64,000 nucleotides of DNA from Verrucomicrobiales bacterium (GTDB taxonomy: Bacteria > Verrucomicrobiota > Verrucomicrobiia > Verrucomicrobiales > V1-33). The first letter of the stretch is position 1. Every line of letters begins with the position of its first letter. A program made the translations under genes and the position numbers. Below are positions 44,562 to 55,596 of the stretch, piece after piece. Below the pieces are notes generated by a model. It had not been told where the DNA came from and did no database searches. It saw only the letters and a program-made list of their open reading frames with translations. The DNA lies in NCBI GenBank assembly GCA_028293125.1, contig JAQGPJ010000052.1, positions 62,001 to 126,000 of the forward strand, given 5' to 3'.

Positions 44562-46538
44562 TTATTTGGCGCCGCCGACGGCGGCCTGGAGGGCTTTGAA
44601 ATAGACTTCGGTGTTGTCCATCACGCCTGTGAACTGCGAAGCTCCGCGGCCGCCCGCCGAGAGGGGGATGTCCGAAGCGGTGTGGACGGCGTTGGAGGTG
44701 CCGGCGCCGGTCGCCTGACCAGGCAGGAAGAAGTCGCCCTGCACATCGCGGGAAACCCCGGCCACGTTGGGGGCGGGATTGGTCAGCCAGTCCTCGTAAC
44801 GGTCACCGCTCCCGGCATAACCGATAAGCAGTTTGAAGTCCACGTCCATCGTCGTCGGATAACCGTCGCCGTTCAGGGTGTACTGCGGGAAGCCCGCCGC
44901 GTCATAGATCCCCACGGCACTGCGGAGAGTGGTTTGGCCATCCGGAACCGGACCGGTGCCGGAAGTGACTCCCTGCACCCCGTCATTGCCTTTCTGCGTG
45001 GAGCGCGTGACCAGCGTGGCATTGGTCACATTGGCGCTGCCGATGAGGTTGATGCCCGCGCACTCATGGTCGGCGGTGACGATGATCAGGGTGTCCGGAT
45101 TGGCCTCCTGGAAGGCCATGACGCGCGCGATGGACTTGTCGAACTCCACAGTGTCAAGAATCCAGCGCTCGGTGTCCATGTTGTGCGCCTGCTTGTCGAT
45201 GGACGCGCCCTCGATCATCAGCACGAAGCCGAGCGGATTTTTCGACAGCACCTGCAGGGCCTTGTCCGTCATCTCATCCAGCATGGGCTGGTCGGGGAAT
45301 GCGGCCACGGAGCCGACTTTGGCGCCGCCGCGGCGGGAGGCGATCTTGTCCATGGCGATGTCCATATTCCCGCTGTGAAAAAGACCGAGCAGGCGGTCCT
45401 CATTGGCAGGCAGCTCATTCAGAGTGGTGCGGTTGGAGGCGTAGAAGAAGCCTTGATTCTGGAAGGCGAGGATCAGATCCCGCTCCGGATCCACGGTGCC
45501 TTCCGGCACGCCCCAGCCCGCGGCGATGTCGGGCGGAAGCTGATAGTCGGCTCCGCCGGAGGTGGTGCTGCCCACACGGCCGCTGCCGGGAGTGGACTGG
45601 GGGAGAAACCAACGGCGGCCGCCTCCCATGAGCACGCGGAGATTGGCCTTGGCCACAGCCTCATCCAGATACATATCGCAGATGCCGGTGCCTGCTCCGC
45701 GGTCCTGGGCATGGACCGCGAACGAGGCCGGAGTGGCATCCTCCACATCCGCCGTGCTGACGATGCCGAGAGCCTTGCCCTGCGTGCGGGCCAGAAAGCT
45801 GCCCATGTGCTCCACGCGGGGGTTGTCCCATTTATTCAGGGCGCCGGAGGTGGTGTCGTCAGGGAAGACGCCCTCCTGGTTGTTGTTGCTCTTGTTGCCC
45901 GTGGAGTAGCAGGCGGCTCCGGGCGCGGAGTCGGTGACGATGGAGTTAAGCGAGGCCACGCTGATAAGCGCGGTGTTCGGCAGCCGGTCCATGGCCAGGC
46001 CGGACTCCGCCTTGCCCATCTTCACATTGCCGGTGATGATGCGGGCAGCGGTGCGGTGGGCGATGCCCATGCCGTCCCCGATGAGATAGATGATGTTTTT
46101 GGCCTTTTTGCCGGCGGTGGCGAAGCCCACGATTTCCAGATTCCCCGTGGCCTGCACGGTCTGGGCGTCATTCTGCACGGCGATGATGGTGAAGGTGTGG
46201 ACACCGGCAACGGTGCTGGAGAAGGCGCGGAGGGCCACGCTGAAGCGGTTGGAGCCGAGGTCGGTGATGGAGACGGTCCCGGGCAGGGCAGCGCCTCCAT
46301 CAAGGGAGAAACTGGCGGCGGTGATGCTTTTGCCCTCATCCACCGAGAGGGTGGCCTGAAGGTCAAAGCGCTGGCCGGCTGCGAAGCGGGCGATGTAGGG
46401 AGGGCTGGGATCGCCGAAGGTAAACAGGGCGCTGGGAGGATTCAGCCGGGTGACTGCGGGAGCAGCGGAGGCGGCGATGATACCGGCTGTCAGCACACAG
46501 CAGGAAAGCGGCAGGAGGCGCAATGGTTTTAATTTCAT
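44562..46538 (-). CDS. Alkaline phosphatase (PhoA superfamily), secreted
   Basis: 658 residues with a signal peptide (LLPLSCCVLTAGIIAASAAP). An N-terminal beta domain (about 30-140) precedes the catalytic domain, which has the metal motif IYLIGDGMG, the nucleophile TDSAPGAACYSTGNKS, HAQDRGAG, GGGRRWF, MIEGASIDKQAHN and VTADHECAG, all typical of alkaline phosphatases. It releases phosphate from organic monoesters outside the inner membrane. It follows the TTG-started DUF gene by 55 bp. Two Pho-box-like repeats lie in front of that gene, so phosphate starvation control is likely. Confidence 0.93.
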   Translation of the reverse strand: MKLKPLRLLPLSCCVLTAGIIAASAAPAVTRLNPPSALFTFGDPSPPYIARFAAGQRFDLQATLSVDEGKSITAASFSLDGGAALPGTVSITDLGSNRFSVALRAFSSTVAGVHTFTIIAVQNDAQTVQATGNLEIVGFATAGKKAKNIIYLIGDGMGIAHRTAARIITGNVKMGKAESGLAMDRLPNTALISVASLNSIVTDSAPGAACYSTGNKSNNNQEGVFPDDTTSGALNKWDNPRVEHMGSFLARTQGKALGIVSTADVEDATPASFAVHAQDRGAGTGICDMYLDEAVAKANLRVLMGGGRRWFLPQSTPGSGRVGSTTSGGADYQLPPDIAAGWGVPEGTVDPERDLILAFQNQGFFYASNRTTLNELPANEDRLLGLFHSGNMDIAMDKIASRRGGAKVGSVAAFPDQPMLDEMTDKALQVLSKNPLGFVLMIEGASIDKQAHNMDTERWILDTVEFDKSIARVMAFQEANPDTLIIVTADHECAGINLIGSANVTNATLVTRSTQKGNDGVQGVTSGTGPVPDGQTTLRSAVGIYDAAGFPQYTLNGDGYPTTMDVDFKLLIGYAGSGDRYEDWLTNPAPNVAGVSRDVQGDFFLPGQATGAGTSNAVHTASDIPLSAGGRGASQFTGVMDNTEVYFKALQAAVGGAK

Positions 46539-46593
46539 TTGGATAGGTGGGATGTATTAACGGGAGAAAAAAGAGTCCGGCCCCGGGGCGGCT

Positions 46594-47259
46594 TCACTGG
46601 GCCGCGGAGGCACTCAGGCTGGAATTCACGCGCTCCGGCTGGAGGACGATGGGGCGGAGCAGGTCCACCGGCGTGTGGTCCGAGGCGCGCAGAATCATCT
46701 CCGCCTGCAGTCTGACGTGGGAGATGCGTCCGTCCTGTTCCTGCCGGGGGCCGATAGCGAGCTGACCGCAGACGAGCAGCTTTTCCTTCATCCAAGCGGG
46801 GGCTTGGCCCTTCGGCACCTCCATCCGCACGTGCACCGCATTGGCCGGCAGATCATCCGCCAGCCCGTACTCTTTCTGGTTCAGCAGCACGGGAAAGGTG
46901 GCGAAGAGAAAAACTTCGGCGTCATCATGCAGATGCCGCACCATGAATCCCTCCATGCGCACAGGCCCCCCGGCCAGACTGCTGATTTTGTCTGTGTATT
47001 CAAATCCCTGCGGTCCGGCCGGCAGTTTGAAAACCTCGCTGAAATCAAAGGGAGTGTAGCGTTCCAGATCCACTTGGGACACCGGTGGAACCGGAGGAGC
47101 CACCTTGGCGGGAACAGGCTTGGTTTCCGCCACTGCCTCCGGAGTTGGAGCAGAGGCATTCCGGACGAACAGCCAGACAATGAGGGCCAGCAGACCCAGG
47201 GGAAGGATATTCAGAGCGTGTTTCACAGCGGGTTTCAGGTTCGCGGAATGCCATTTCAA
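46594..47259 (-). CDS. Membrane-anchored hypothetical protein upstream of alkaline phosphatase (DUF3299-like)
   Basis: 221 residues with one N-terminal membrane helix (ALNILPLGLLALIVWLFVRN). The exported part contains FDFSEVFKLPAG, ISSLAGGPVRMEGFMVRHLH and LFATFPVLLNQKEYGL, reminiscent of the OB-like DUF3299 fold, but I am not certain. The start is a TTG at 47259; GGAGG lies almost directly before it, too close to be ideal, so the start may be a few codons downstream. First gene of the alkaline phosphatase operon. Confidence 0.65.
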   Translation of the reverse strand: MKWHSANLKPAVKHALNILPLGLLALIVWLFVRNASAPTPEAVAETKPVPAKVAPPVPPVSQVDLERYTPFDFSEVFKLPAGPQGFEYTDKISSLAGGPVRMEGFMVRHLHDDAEVFLFATFPVLLNQKEYGLADDLPANAVHVRMEVPKGQAPAWMKEKLLVCGQLAIGPRQEQDGRISHVRLQAEMILRASDHTPVDLLRPIVLQPERVNSSLSASAAQ

Positions 47260-47311
47260 GCCTCCGCCGTGAATCCCTGGCGATTATTTGCTCAAATGCG
47301 AAACCACATGT

Positions 47312-47329
47312 GGGACAATTATGTAACAA
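47312..47329 (-). promoter_or_regulatory. Pho-box-like direct repeat (proximal)
   Basis: Read on the minus strand, TTGTTAC and TTGTCCC start 11 bases apart, the phasing of PhoB half-sites (CTGTCAT repeats). It lies 53 bp before the start of the DUF-alkaline phosphatase operon. A second such element lies 38 bp further upstream. The half-sites differ from the enterobacterial consensus, so this is a motif match, not proof. Confidence 0.5.
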
Positions 47330-47349
47330 TAGCCGACCGTCTTCGATAT

Positions 47350-47367
47350 ATGGCAATTGCGTGACAA
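47350..47367 (-). promoter_or_regulatory. Pho-box-like direct repeat (distal)
   Basis: On the minus strand, TTGTCAC and TTGCCAT start 11 bases apart. Together with the proximal copy this forms a tandem array. The two 16-base cores (CAATT-x-x-GT-x-ACAATA on the plus strand) agree at 13 positions. Confidence 0.5.
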
Positions 47368-48142
47368 TACACTCCGGAGCATCTGCCGGAACCGACTTGT
47401 GCCATGCCGCCGCACCATGCGGGATGGATCGCCCGCTGTTTCCCACCAAATTTTTCAATAATTTGAGCCGGCTCACCGAGGATGGCCGGAGGGGATCTCA
47501 AAATTCCTTGTTGCGGTAATCCACGGGGAGGTTTGGCGTATTTTAGAACCAAGCAGGAGATTTCATTTAAAAATTGTGTTCAAATTCATTAAAATGATGG
47601 TTTTTCAGGATCAAAAATTCAGCCTTTTGGAATTGGATTCTGATTTGACTTCCCAGTGCCTCCGCCAAATCAGCGCCGCCAACCTGGTATCAGGATGGTG
47701 CGGAACTTCAGAAGTAAAACAGGCCCGCCGTTTTCACAGCTGAGGGACAGCAATGGGGCAATGGATGAACCCTTTCCGCATGAGCAGAGTATGATCCATG
47801 GCTATGGATCCGGTCATCCGCCTCGGAAAAATCACCTTCCACCACTCGATTCCGGTTGCCATCCCGAAAAATTGCACGGATTAGGAAAAATACTTTCGCT
47901 CCTGGTAAGAGAATTGCATCTCCCGTTCCTTATCCAGTGCAATAGCTTTAATCTTCTGTGAATAATTGTCAATCTAATTTCTTGAATTCATCAAACCTAA
48001 GCTTTATTTCCGGCTCGGAATCTTTGGCCGGATTTCTTATGCGGTTCTTCCGGTGAAGATGGCTTGAGAGCTTATTTTTGAAATTTTGGCCTGTTTAAAT
48101 TGGCAGTTCACCATGGGGTCGCAAACCTGAAAAGAAGTGCTG

Positions 48143-48163
48143 TTTCAAGTTTTGAACTTGAAA
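48143..48163. promoter_or_regulatory. Perfect palindrome, operator copy 1
   Basis: Arms TTTCAAGTT and AACTTGAAA around the spacer TTG. Its core fits YAAGTY-N3-RACTTR, which also describes the second palindrome centred 26 bp downstream. Such dyads are typical binding sites of dimeric winged-helix regulators. It lies about 240 bp before the first sugar-nucleotide gene. Confidence 0.55.
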
Positions 48164-48169
48164 AAAACG

Positions 48170-48188
48170 CATAAGTCCTTGACTTATG
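48170..48188. promoter_or_regulatory. Perfect palindrome, operator copy 2
   Basis: Arms CATAAGTC and GACTTATG around the spacer CTT; same core pattern and spacer length as copy 1. The 26-bp centre-to-centre distance, about two and a half helical turns, would put two bound dimers on opposite faces of the DNA. Confidence 0.55.
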
Positions 48189-48401
48189 GCCACATTCATG
48201 AATCTATCGATTGGCCCGAAAGGGCGACCAAGGGCGGCAGCGTGTCTGAATTGGGAGTGGCCAGGCGGCAGTCGTTTGACAAAGTTTTTCAGAGCGCCAA
48301 GCCCTGATTTCTAAATTCCGGTGTCACCGCCCTCAGATTCCCGCTGCCCGCCCCTAAAGCCGGAAAAGGAAATAATCCCCCGGTTGAGTCCTTTTTCTCT
48401 A

Positions 48402-49343
<942 letters not shown>

Positions 49344-49383
49344 GCCACGCCGCCATTTTTCCCTTCATTCGACTGAATCAACT

Positions 49384-50757
49384 ATGAAACTTTGCTGCCT
49401 TGGAGCCGGCTATGTGGGAGGTCCCACCATGGCCATGATCGCCGCCAAATGTCCGGATATTAAAGTCACGGTCGCGGATGTGAATGAGAGCCGCATCACG
49501 GCTTGGAATTCCGACACCCTGCCCGTGTATGAGCCCGGCCTTGCGGAGATCGTGTCCTCGGCCCGCGGGCGGAATTTGTTTTTTACCACCGACACCCGGG
49601 CGGCGATCCGGGAAGCGGACATCATTTTTGTCAGCGTCGGCACTCCCACCAAAAGCTACGGGGCCGGCGCCGGACGGGCGGCGGACCTGAAATACATCGA
49701 ACTGGCGGCGCGCATGATCGCGGAGGAGGCCAGTGGGCCGAAAATCGTGGTCGAAAAAAGCACCATCCCGGTTAAAACCGCGGAGGCGCTGCTGACGGTG
49801 CTGCGGGCCAACTCCAAAAATGGAAAATTCCAAGTGCTCTCCAATCCCGAGTTTCTGGCCGAGGGGACGGCAATGGCGGATCTGGAGAATCCGGACCGCA
49901 TCCTGATCGGCGGGGAACAGACGCCCGAGGGCCTCGCCGCCGTGCAGACACTGGCCTCCATTTACAACCGTTGGGTGCCGCGGGAGCGTATCCTGACCAC
50001 CAATCTGTGGTCCTCCGAGCTCTCCAAACTGGTGGCCAATGCCTTTCTGGCCCAGCGCATCTCCTCCATCAATTCCATCTCCGCCCTCTGCGAGCGCACC
50101 GGAGCCGATGTGGACGAGGTCGCCCGCGCCATCGGCACGGATTCCCGCATCGGTCCCAAGTTCCTGAAGGCCTCCGTTGGGTTCGGCGGCTCCTGCTTCC
50201 AGAAGGATGTGCTCAATCTGACCTACCTCTGCGAGCACTTCGGCCTGCCGGAGGTGGCCCACTACTGGGATCAGGTGATCAAAATGAACGACTGGCAAAA
50301 GACCCGCTTCAGCCGCCAGATCGTGCAGACCCTTTTCAACACCGTCTCCGGCAAGAAGATCGCCGTTTACGGCTTCGCCTTCAAGAAGGACACCAACGAC
50401 ACCCGGGAGTCCGCGGCCATTTATGTGGTGAGGGATCTGCTGATGGAGCAGGCGCGGGTGGTGGTGCACGATCCCCAGGTCACCCTGGCCCAGATCCGGG
50501 AGGATCTGGCCTACCTGGGGGTGCCGCGCGAGACCATGGATCGGAATTTGGAATTCACCGACGAGCCGGACACCGCCGCGGATCAGGCCCACGGGCTGGC
50601 GGTGCTGACCGAGTGGGATGAGTTCCGCGGTTTTGACTGGCCGGGCATTTATGAGCGCATGTTCAAGCCCGCCTTCCTTTTTGACGGCCGCAATCTTCTG
50701 GATCACGCCAAATTGCGGGGAATCGGATTCAAAGTGCAGGCTATCGGCAAGGCCTGA
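49384..50757 (+). CDS. ugd: UDP-glucose 6-dehydrogenase
   Basis: 457 residues. The NAD motif is [14 protein letters not shown], the active-site Cys is in [13 protein letters not shown], the catalytic Lys in [16 protein letters not shown], and the conserved [14 protein letters not shown] and [11 protein letters not shown] are present. The length and the [17 protein letters not shown] segment resemble the animal/plant-type UGDH. It oxidises UDP-glucose to UDP-GlcA, feeding the decarboxylase upstream and the 4-epimerase downstream. 40 bp after the UXS gene. Confidence 0.95.
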   Translation: MKLCCLGAGYVGGPTMAMIAAKCPDIKVTVADVNESRITAWNSDTLPVYEPGLAEIVSSARGRNLFFTTDTRAAIREADIIFVSVGTPTKSYGAGAGRAADLKYIELAARMIAEEASGPKIVVEKSTIPVKTAEALLTVLRANSKNGKFQVLSNPEFLAEGTAMADLENPDRILIGGEQTPEGLAAVQTLASIYNRWVPRERILTTNLWSSELSKLVANAFLAQRISSINSISALCERTGADVDEVARAIGTDSRIGPKFLKASVGFGGSCFQKDVLNLTYLCEHFGLPEVAHYWDQVIKMNDWQKTRFSRQIVQTLFNTVSGKKIAVYGFAFKKDTNDTRESAAIYVVRDLLMEQARVVVHDPQVTLAQIREDLAYLGVPRETMDRNLEFTDEPDTAADQAHGLAVLTEWDEFRGFDWPGIYERMFKPAFLFDGRNLLDHAKLRGIGFKVQAIGKA

Positions 50758-50896
50758 TCCCGACGCGGGCTTGGCGGGTGATTTGGAAAATTTTCCCGCC
50801 TGTCCCCGCTGATGGCCGGGGGCGGACGCTCCTTTGCTTTATTCCCAATCCGGATTCAGACTGGCCTTTGCCGGAGAACACCGCTTTCAACCTTTC

Positions 50897-51847
50897 ATGG
50901 ACAAAAATTCTCTTATTTATATCGCCGGTCACCGGGGTATGGTCGGCAGCGCTCTCTGGCGCGAACTGGAGCGCCGCGGCTACACCAACCTGATCGGCCG
51001 CACGCGCGCGGAGATGGACCTGTGCCACCGCCCCGCCGTGGACGCCTTTTACGCCCAGCACCGTCCGGAGTATGTGTTTTTTGCCGCCGCCAAGGTGGGG
51101 GGCATCCATGCCAATGACACCTATCCGGCGGAGTTTCTTTATGACAACCTCCAGATCCAGACCGCCCTGATCGACGGGGCCTACCGGTCCGGAGTCAAAA
51201 AGCTGCTTTTCCTCGGCAGCTCCTGCATCTACCCCAAGCACGCTCCCCAGCCCATTCCCGAGGACGCCCTGCTGACCGGCCCGCTGGAGCCCACCAACGA
51301 GTGGTATGCGGTCGCCAAAATCGCCGGCATCAAGCTCTGCCAGGCCTACCGCAAGCAGTACGGCTGCGACTTCATCAGCGCCATGCCGACCAATCTCTAC
51401 GGCCCCAACGACAACTACCATCCCCAGAACTCCCACGTGCTGCCGGCCATGATCCGCCGCTTCCACGAGGCCAAAGTGGGCAATGCCCCCACCGTCACCT
51501 GCTGGGGCACCGGCCAGGCGCTCCGCGAGTTCCTGCACGCCGATGATCTCGCCCGCGCCTGCGTGTTCCTGATGGAGACCTACAGCGCGCCCGGGATTGT
51601 GAACATCGGGTGCGGTTCCGATCTGAGCATTTACGATCTTGCCCACCTGGTGGCCAAAGTGGTGGGCTACCAGGGGGAGATCCTGTGGGACACCTCCAAG
51701 CCCGACGGCACCCCCCGCAAGCTGATGGACAGCGCCCGGCTCTTCGGGCTGGGCTGGAAGCCGGACATCGCCCTGCCGGAGGGCATTGGTGCCGCCTACC
51801 AGGACTTCCTGGAGCGCGCCGCCACCCCCTCCTCCGCCGCCGCGTAA
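50897..51847 (+). CDS. fcl: GDP-L-fucose synthase
   Basis: 316 residues. NADP motif [15 protein letters not shown], catalytic Ser/Tyr/Lys in [20 protein letters not shown] and [15 protein letters not shown], then [20 protein letters not shown], all GDP-4-keto-6-deoxymannose epimerase/reductase motifs. With the next gene product it forms the two-step route from GDP-mannose to GDP-L-fucose. The order fcl-gmd is common. ATG 50897 gives the family start. Confidence 0.95.
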   Translation: MDKNSLIYIAGHRGMVGSALWRELERRGYTNLIGRTRAEMDLCHRPAVDAFYAQHRPEYVFFAAAKVGGIHANDTYPAEFLYDNLQIQTALIDGAYRSGVKKLLFLGSSCIYPKHAPQPIPEDALLTGPLEPTNEWYAVAKIAGIKLCQAYRKQYGCDFISAMPTNLYGPNDNYHPQNSHVLPAMIRRFHEAKVGNAPTVTCWGTGQALREFLHADDLARACVFLMETYSAPGIVNIGCGSDLSIYDLAHLVAKVVGYQGEILWDTSKPDGTPRKLMDSARLFGLGWKPDIALPEGIGAAYQDFLERAATPSSAAA

Positions 51848-52026
51848 AAAGCCGGTCACCGGGCGGCAAATCCCGAAAAAGCAGTGGCGCATCCCGCAAA
51901 GCCATTCACTTTTCGCGCGTTTGCCGCCTTCCTGTTCCGCATCCCGGCTGCGGTTCCCCGGGGAACCGCGGGCTGCCGCGTCAGAATCAATCCAACCATC
52001 CTCCACTTCTTTTCCTTCCTCCATCC

Positions 52027-53145
52027 ATGCCTTCTGCTCTTATCACCGGTGTCACTGGCCAGGACGGCTCCTATCTTGCCGAGCTGCTGCTGGCCAAAGG
52101 ATACACCGTCCACGGCATCAAACGCCGCGCCTCCATGTTCAACACCCACCGGGTGGACCATCTCTACCAGAAGGAGCAGGTGGAGGGCGCGCGCTTTCAT
52201 CTGCATTACGGGGATCTGACCGACACCTCCAACCTGAACCGCATCCTGGCCGAAACCCAGCCGGACGAGGTTTACAACCTGGGAGCCCAGTCCCACGTGG
52301 CCGTCTCCTTTGAATCTCCGGAATACACCGGCGATGCCGACGGTCTGGGCGCCCTGCGCCTGCTGGAGGGCATCCGCCTGCTGGGCCTCAGCAAAAAGAC
52401 CCGCTTCTACCAGGCCTCCACCTCCGAGCTCTACGGCTTGGTGCAGGAGATCCCCCAGAAGGAGACCACCCCTTTCTACCCCCGCTCCCCCTACGCGGTG
52501 GCCAAGCTCTACGCCTACTGGATCACCGTCAACTACCGGGAATCCTACGGCATGTATGCCTGCAATGGCGTGCTCTTCAACCACGAGTCCCCCCGCCGCG
52601 GCGAGACCTTTGTCACCCGCAAGATCACCCGCGGCATCTCCAATATCGCCCAGGGCTTGGAGGACTGCCTGTATCTGGGGAACATGGATTCCCTGCGCGA
52701 CTGGGGCCATGCCAAGGACTACGTGCGCATGCAGTGGATGATGCTGCAGCAGGAGCAGGCGGAGGACTTTGTGATCGCCACCGGCAAGCAGATCTCCGTC
52801 CGGGAATTCGTGCGCATGAGCGCCGCCCAGGCGGGCATCGCCCTGGAGTTCACCGGCAATGGCGTGGACGAGATCGGCACCGTCAGCGCCATCACGGATC
52901 CGGAGAAGGCCAGCGATGTCTCCGTGGGTGATGTGATCATCAAAATCGATCCCCGTTACTTCCGCCCCGCGGAGGTGGAGACCCTGCTGGGCGACGCCAC
53001 CAAGGCCAAAACCAGGCTGGGCTGGGTGCCGGAGATCACCGTGGAGGAAATGTGCGCCGAGATGATGGCCTCCGATCTGGACAAGGCCAAGCGGCACAAG
53101 CTGCTCAAAAACCACGGATTTTCCGTGGAGGTAACCAAGGAGTAA
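52027..53145 (+). CDS. gmd: GDP-mannose 4,6-dehydratase
   Basis: 372 residues. [20 protein letters not shown] (NADP motif), [16 protein letters not shown], catalytic Thr/Tyr/Lys in [20 protein letters not shown] and [12 protein letters not shown], and [17 protein letters not shown] are diagnostic. It converts GDP-mannose to GDP-4-keto-6-deoxymannose for Fcl. It starts 179 bp after fcl; ATG 52027 is fixed by the family N-terminus [11 protein letters not shown]. Confidence 0.96.
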   Translation: MPSALITGVTGQDGSYLAELLLAKGYTVHGIKRRASMFNTHRVDHLYQKEQVEGARFHLHYGDLTDTSNLNRILAETQPDEVYNLGAQSHVAVSFESPEYTGDADGLGALRLLEGIRLLGLSKKTRFYQASTSELYGLVQEIPQKETTPFYPRSPYAVAKLYAYWITVNYRESYGMYACNGVLFNHESPRRGETFVTRKITRGISNIAQGLEDCLYLGNMDSLRDWGHAKDYVRMQWMMLQQEQAEDFVIATGKQISVREFVRMSAAQAGIALEFTGNGVDEIGTVSAITDPEKASDVSVGDVIIKIDPRYFRPAEVETLLGDATKAKTRLGWVPEITVEEMCAEMMASDLDKAKRHKLLKNHGFSVEVTKE

Positions 53146-53233
53146 GGGCCATGGCGGGGCCGGGTCGGACGCGACCGCTATTTTATCCGTTATCTGTTCA
53201 TCTGTTCACCTTCTGCTTTCCACAAAAAACCTT

Positions 53234-54274
53234 ATGTCCTGCTTCCTTGTCACCGGTGCCGCCGGCTTTATCGGGGCCGAAGTCTGCCGCCAGCTGATCG
53301 CCCTCGGACATCAGGTGGTGGGCATCGACAATCTGAACGATTATTACGATGTCCGGCTGAAGGACTGGCGGCTGAGCCAGCTGCTGGGCTCCGGAGCCTT
53401 GGGGATCGGGGACAATGCCGCCCACTCCCTCTATCTGGGTGCCGGCAGGCAGGTGAACGGGCCGTTCACCTTTGAGTATCTCGATATCGAGAACCGGGAA
53501 AAGCTGGAAGCCCTGTTCACAGAATTCCCCTTTGACGGAGTCATCAATCTGGCCGCCCGCGCCGGGGTGCGCTACAGCCTGGAGAATCCCCACGTCTATC
53601 TGTCCACGAACACCGTGGGCACGCTGAATCTGTTGGAATGCCAGCGGGTGCACGACGTGAAGCATCAGGTGCTGGCGTCCACCTCCTCTCTGTATGCCGG
53701 ATGCCCGGTGCCCTTCCGGGAGGACCTGCCGGTGAATACCCCCCTCTCCCCCTACGCCGCCTCCAAAAAAGGGGCGGAGATGATGGCCTACAGCTACCAT
53801 CACCTCTACGGGCTGGACATCACCGTGGAGCGGTTTTTCACCGTCTTTGGACCGGCAGGCCGGCCGGACATGAGCCCCTTCCGGTTTGTGAAATGGATCG
53901 CGGAAGGCACCCCCATCACCCTGTATGGGGATGGCACCCAGTCACGGGATTTCACCTATGTGGAGGACGTGGCGCGCGGCGTGGTGCTGGCGGCGCTGAA
54001 TCCCGGAGGATACCGCATCCTGAACATCGGCGGGGGGCGCGATCCCATTGTGCTGAACGACATGATCCATTTCATCGAGAAGGCGCTGGGCAAAAAAGCG
54101 GTCATCGATCACAAGCCGTTCCACTCCGCCGACATGCTGGAGACTGCCGCCGATGTCACCTTGGCGAAGGACACGCTCGGCTGGAGCCCTCAGGTCACTC
54201 CGGAGGAGGGATTTGAGCGCACGGTTGCCTGGTATGTGGCCAACAAGGAGTGGCTGGAGACGGTCACGACGTGA
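53234..54274 (+). CDS. UDP-glucuronate 4-epimerase-like SDR enzyme
   Basis: 346 residues. NAD motif VTGAAGFIGAEVCRQLIALG, the GAE-typical DNLNDYYDVRLKDWRL, catalytic SSLYAG and SPYAASKKGAEMMAYSY, and RFFTVFGPAGRPDM. These fit UDP-GlcA 4-epimerases, which give UDP-GalA. It is in line with the UDP-GlcA route at the start of the cluster. 88 bp after gmd on the same strand. Confidence 0.9.
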   Translation: MSCFLVTGAAGFIGAEVCRQLIALGHQVVGIDNLNDYYDVRLKDWRLSQLLGSGALGIGDNAAHSLYLGAGRQVNGPFTFEYLDIENREKLEALFTEFPFDGVINLAARAGVRYSLENPHVYLSTNTVGTLNLLECQRVHDVKHQVLASTSSLYAGCPVPFREDLPVNTPLSPYAASKKGAEMMAYSYHHLYGLDITVERFFTVFGPAGRPDMSPFRFVKWIAEGTPITLYGDGTQSRDFTYVEDVARGVVLAALNPGGYRILNIGGGRDPIVLNDMIHFIEKALGKKAVIDHKPFHSADMLETAADVTLAKDTLGWSPQVTPEEGFERTVAWYVANKEWLETVTT

Positions 54275-54388
54275 AATTTTGAAGATCCTAAGGAATCTCC
54301 CAAAGGTGATCGGGTTTGGCCGCGGGGATTACGTTGCCTTCCGGTTTTCGGGGCAATGGCGGATCACACAGGCTGATTGACGGATATT

Positions 54389-55568
54389 ATGGGAGTGAAA
54401 ACAGACAGCAGGAATTTGTGGTTTGATCTTATTCGGGGGCTTAGCGCGCTTGCTGTGTGCGCCGGGTCACCTGCGCAACTTGCTGCTGGTCGATTACAAC
54501 CAAGTAACGCACCCGTGGCCGGGATTGAAATTATTCTACACCGCTACCGGCCTGGGGCATGAAGCGGTTATGGTTTTCTTCGTTCTGAGCGGTTATTTTG
54601 TAGGCGGCTCCGTGGTTGGACGCGGCTCACGCTTTCAATGGGGTGATTATGCGGAGGCGCGCCTGACCCGCCTATGGGTGGTGCTGATTCCCGCGCTGGC
54701 TCTCACATTGGGCATGGACCTGATTACCCGGCACTTCGCTCCCGAGGCCTTGTATGGCGCTTGGCAGCAGACGTGGAATTCCGGGCCGGGTGGAACCAAG
54801 GAGCTCTGGTCCGTCGGCCCGGTGACCGCGTTGGGAAACGTTTTTTTCCTGCACACCATAGCAGTGCCCGTTTTTGGGAGCAATAGTCCCCTGTGGAGCC
54901 TCGCCTACGAGTTTTGGTACTATGTGCTTTTCCCTCTACTAATGTGCGCGCTGGGCTGGGCGGGGGGCTTCTCAAAGTTCCGCAGGACAGGGCAGTTTGT
55001 GGTTCTGGCGGTGCTGCTGTTACTGCTGCCACCCAGCCTTCTCACCGGGGGCCTGATCTGGCTGCTGGGGGTGGCGATGTTCCTCTGTCCGAGGCTTCAG
55101 GGAAAAAAAGCGGTGATGCTGGGTGTTGCAGGACTTTTGGGCTTTGTGGCAGCCTTGCTGGCCGCGAAGGCCAATATTCTCAGAGGATTCACCGGTGAGT
55201 TGGCAGTTGGACTGGCCTTTGCCTTTCTGGCGGCGGTTCTCCGGGGCATTCCATTCCCTTTTGGTCCGCGTGTGGAGCAGGCTTCGAAGTTCCTTTCAGA
55301 GATTTCTTATTCACTCTATGTGGTTCATTTTCCAATAATGATGTGTGGGGCGGTAATTATTTACAGAGGCCGCCAGTTCCAGCCAGATTCCTTGGGATGT
55401 GGTATTTTTGTGATCTGGCTGATAGGGGTTTTTCTTGTGGGGGCTGGTTTCTGGTGGGTTTTTGAAAAACGGACACAAAAAATCAGGAGGTGGATTTCCA
55501 AGCTGCGAAAAGGCAGGGAAATCGGCATGGCCGCGGTGGAGGCAAGTGCCGAACCTGGGAAAATTTGA
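54389..55568 (+). CDS. Acyltransferase 3 family protein, interrupted by a one-base frameshift near its start
   Basis: The N-terminal motif of membrane acyltransferases is read from ATG 54389 (SRNLWFDLIRGLSALAVCAG), but this frame runs into non-family sequence. The continuation HLRNLLLVDYNQVTH through VFFVLSGYFVGGSVV and about ten membrane helices is in the next frame. Removing one G from the GGG at 54464-54466 restores one protein of about 392 residues. Family members O-acetylate or acylate sugars during export. It may be a true mutation, phase variation or a base error. As read, only a TTG at 54423 could start the long frame. Confidence 0.8.
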
Positions 55569-55596
55569 GGTATTCAGGATTGTTTAAATTTCATCT

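Larger units (their letters stand above)
47368..48401. other. AT-rich non-coding region before the polysaccharide cluster
   Basis: About 1 kb with no supported gene. It contains two perfect operator-like palindromes (48143-48163 and 48170-48188), an ATTCATGAAT palindrome near 48194, a small hairpin with a GAAA loop (GCCC/GGGC, 48214-48225) and a TTGACA hexamer at 48276-48281 without a convincing -10 partner. The short ORFs here (for example 47656-47961) have no start signals or recognisable domains. It probably holds the promoter and leader of the cluster; a structured leader RNA is possible. Confidence 0.55.

Noticed and set aside
44682..46532. 616-codon plus-strand open frame opposite the alkaline phosphatase
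   Set aside because: All alkaline phosphatase catalytic motifs are on the minus strand; the plus frame is an antisense artefact.
47656..47961. 101-codon ORF in the gap before the polysaccharide cluster
   Set aside because: No ribosome-binding site, domain or neighbouring support; composition resembles translated non-coding DNA.
48143..48300. Cyclic-di-GMP (GEMM) riboswitch before the polysaccharide cluster
   Set aside because: A CGAAAGG-like loop is present, but the conserved second helix and receptor loop of GEMM RNAs could not be found.
48276..48318. Sigma-70 promoter with TTGACA at 48276
   Set aside because: The hexamer is perfect, but no acceptable -10 lies 16-18 bp downstream; the nearest (TAAATT) is about 31 bp away.
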